This document shows positions 5,693 to 7,133 of a stretch of DNA of 7,133 nt, in pieces (the first letter of the stretch is position 1; the number at the start of each line of letters is the position of its first letter). Source of the stretch: Gemmatimonadota bacterium (GTDB lineage: Bacteria > Gemmatimonadota > Gemmatimonadetes > Gemmatimonadales > Gemmatimonadaceae). Both the position numbers and the translations under genes were made by a program. Location of the stretch: contig QHUV01000244.1 of the NCBI GenBank assembly GCA_003222065.1, forward strand, positions 1 through 7,133, given 5' to 3'. Below the pieces are notes generated by a model that saw only the letters and a program-made list of their open reading frames with translations, was not told where the DNA came from and ran no database searches.

Positions 5693-7133
5693 ATGCCTTC
5701 GTTCGTTCGCGGAATCTTCGCCGGCGCCCTGCACGACACCCTGCTCTTCCCCTATCCGCCGCTTTTAGAGCGCCGCGATCCCGCGGAAGCACGCGTCATT
5801 CGACGGCTCATCGACGATTTACGCGCCATGCAGCACGATGGCCTCATCGATTCCGCGCGCTTCGACGAAGAGGAGACGATCGGTGAGGATGTCATACGCG
5901 CGCTCGCGCGCACCGGCTTTCTCGGCCTCACGATTCCGAAGGAGTACGGAGGCCTTGGACTGTCGAATACCGGCTATGCGCGCATCTTCGGCGAGCTTTC
6001 GCGCATTGACGCATCCGTGACCGTCCTGATCGGCGTCCACTGCGGGCTTGGGGCCAGGGCCATCGTGCTCTTTGGCAACGTCGATCAGAAAGCGCGCTAC
6101 CTGCCGATGCTCGCACGTGGCGAAACGCTCGCTGCCTACGCGCTCACCGAACCGGAGACCGGCTCCGACGCTCAGCACATCACGACAACCGCGCGTCTTA
6201 GTGCCGACGGTTCACACTGGACTCTCGACGGACGCAAGCTGTGGATCGGCAATGGGCATCGCGCCGGCGTCATCGCTACGTTCGCACAGACCGACGTCGA
6301 GCGCGGTGGCAAGAGGGTCCAACGGCCAACCGCGTTCATCATTCGGCCGGACATGCCGGGCTTTCATGTCGAGGGTATCATCCGCAAGCTGGGGATTCGC
6401 GGGTCGACCCAAGCCGAGCTTTCTTATCGACAGCTCGAGGTACCAACCGATCACGTGCTCGGTGTCGTCGGCAAGGGCTTCGGCGTCGCCGTCCATGTAC
6501 TCAACGGTGGACGGCTCACTCTCGCCGCCGGCTGCACCGGGGGTACCAAACAAATCGCCGTCGAGATGGCCGCGTTCGCCGAACAGCGCGTGCAGTTCGG
6601 CCATCCGATCGCGGATTTCGAGATCACGCAACGCAAGCTCGCCGCCGCTGCGTCCGACATCTACGCTGCCGACGCGATGCTTGGCATTCTCTCTGACCTC
6701 GCGGCATCACACGACGCGGATGACTGGGCGCTCGAGGCCGCGTGCTGCAAGGTGTTCGCGAGTGAGATGCTCTGGCGCTCCGCGGACGAGCTGGTCCAGG
6801 TCGCGGGCGGACGTGGGTACGTGAAGCCATATCCTTACGAGCGTTGGCTTCGCGATTCGCGCATCAATCGGATCTTCGAGGGCACGAACGAGATCCTGCG
6901 ACTGTTCATCGCGCTCAACGGCATACAAGGTCCCGCTGAGCGACTGAAGGAGATCGGTTCCGCCCTTCGCAAGCCGGTCCGCAATCTCGGCCTCATTAGC
7001 GGATTCGCTGCGTCGCGATTGCGAAGCGCGCTCGGGGCGACGCCGACACTCGATATCGCGCTCGACGAGCGGCTCGCGACGCATAAGAAGTACTTCGAGA
7101 AGCACGTCGCGGAGCTGCGCACGGCTACCGAGC
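5693..7133 (+). CDS. Acyl-CoA dehydrogenase (VLCAD/ACAD9- or FadE-like), cut by the right edge
   Basis: This FAD enzyme family catalyses the first step of fatty-acid beta-oxidation, forming the 2,3-double bond of an acyl-CoA and passing electrons to electron-transfer flavoprotein. The visible 480 residues have the N-terminal helical domain (about 60-140; IPKEYGGLGLS at 81-91), the middle beta domain with the signature YALTEPETGSDA (149-160) and WIGNG (184-188), and the C-terminal helical domain with QFGHPIADFE (301-310), VQVAGGRGY (368-376) and INRIFEGTNEILR (391-403). E396 is at the position of the catalytic base. After the core the protein continues past the window edge, as expected for longer VLCAD-like members of about 580-620 residues. 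The N-terminal extension ending LLFPYPP fits a bacterial subgroup known to me. I chose ATG 5693. GTG 5651 is the only other clear upstream start after the in-frame TAA at 5615-5617. No SD is visible before 5693, so initiation may be weak or leaderless. Chain-length preference cannot be told. Confidence 0.95.
   Translation, partial: MPSFVRGIFAGALHDTLLFPYPPLLERRDPAEARVIRRLIDDLRAMQHDGLIDSARFDEEETIGEDVIRALARTGFLGLTIPKEYGGLGLSNTGYARIFGELSRIDASVTVLIGVHCGLGARAIVLFGNVDQKARYLPMLARGETLAAYALTEPETGSDAQHITTTARLSADGSHWTLDGRKLWIGNGHRAGVIATFAQTDVERGGKRVQRPTAFIIRPDMPGFHVEGIIRKLGIRGSTQAELSYRQLEVPTDHVLGVVGKGFGVAVHVLNGGRLTLAAGCTGGTKQIAVEMAAFAEQRVQFGHPIADFEITQRKLAAAASDIYAADAMLGILSDLAASHDADDWALEAACCKVFASEMLWRSADELVQVAGGRGYVKPYPYERWLRDSRINRIFEGTNEILRLFIALNGIQGPAERLKEIGSALRKPVRNLGLISGFAASRLRSALGATPTLDIALDERLATHKKYFEKHVAELRTATE

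Noticed and set aside
6048..6824. 258-codon plus-strand open frame within the acyl-CoA dehydrogenase
   Set aside because: The in-frame dehydrogenase covers the same bases with full family signatures; this frame is Ser/Arg-rich and featureless.

Overview
The window is GC-rich, compact bacterial DNA with five protein-coding loci in three transcription units. High GC, tiny intergenic gaps, and a VLCAD/FadE-type acyl-CoA dehydrogenase with the N-terminal block LLFPYPP suggest a soil-type bacterium. Gemmatimonadota is my best guess, made from recalled family resemblance and not from a search. There is no rRNA, tRNA, CRISPR array, transposase or phage gene.

Layout. Bases 1-220 hold no gene I recognise, only a perfect palindrome and a hairpin just upstream of the first gene. 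Bases 221-2077 (+) encode a DUF255/YyaL/SPATA20-type protein: a thioredoxin-like domain followed by an alpha/alpha-barrel. Its stop lies 5 bases from that of a convergent operon on the minus strand. Read 5' to 3', that operon is a membrane sensor histidine kinase (5606-3807), an OmpR/PhoB-type response regulator (3807-3100), a broken LolA-like exported-protein gene (3103-2454) and a small stand-alone HPt protein (2448-2083). The start/stop overlaps TGATG and ATGA and a 5-base gap tie the four together. An 86-base gap separates the kinase from a divergent acyl-CoA dehydrogenase gene (5693 to the right edge, no stop reached).

How they work together. Kinase, regulator and HPt look like one phosphosignalling unit that senses an envelope signal through a roughly 285-residue extracytoplasmic domain containing a Cys-Arg-Cys motif. 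The third gene would have supplied an envelope protein under the same control, but it appears dead. Its signal peptide and its C-terminal domain are in different frames, and the family's N-terminal beta-strand region is absent. The DUF255 protein and the acyl-CoA dehydrogenase are probably independent housekeeping or lipid-metabolism genes.

Most notable: two neighbouring genes each lack a conserved internal block of roughly 60-75 residues (near 940 in the DUF255 gene and near 2955-2990 in the lipoprotein gene). This is either real local decay or an assembly problem. The unusual combination is an isolated HPt in an operon with a non-hybrid kinase and an OmpR regulator. I did not find convincing evidence of a wholly new kind of system.
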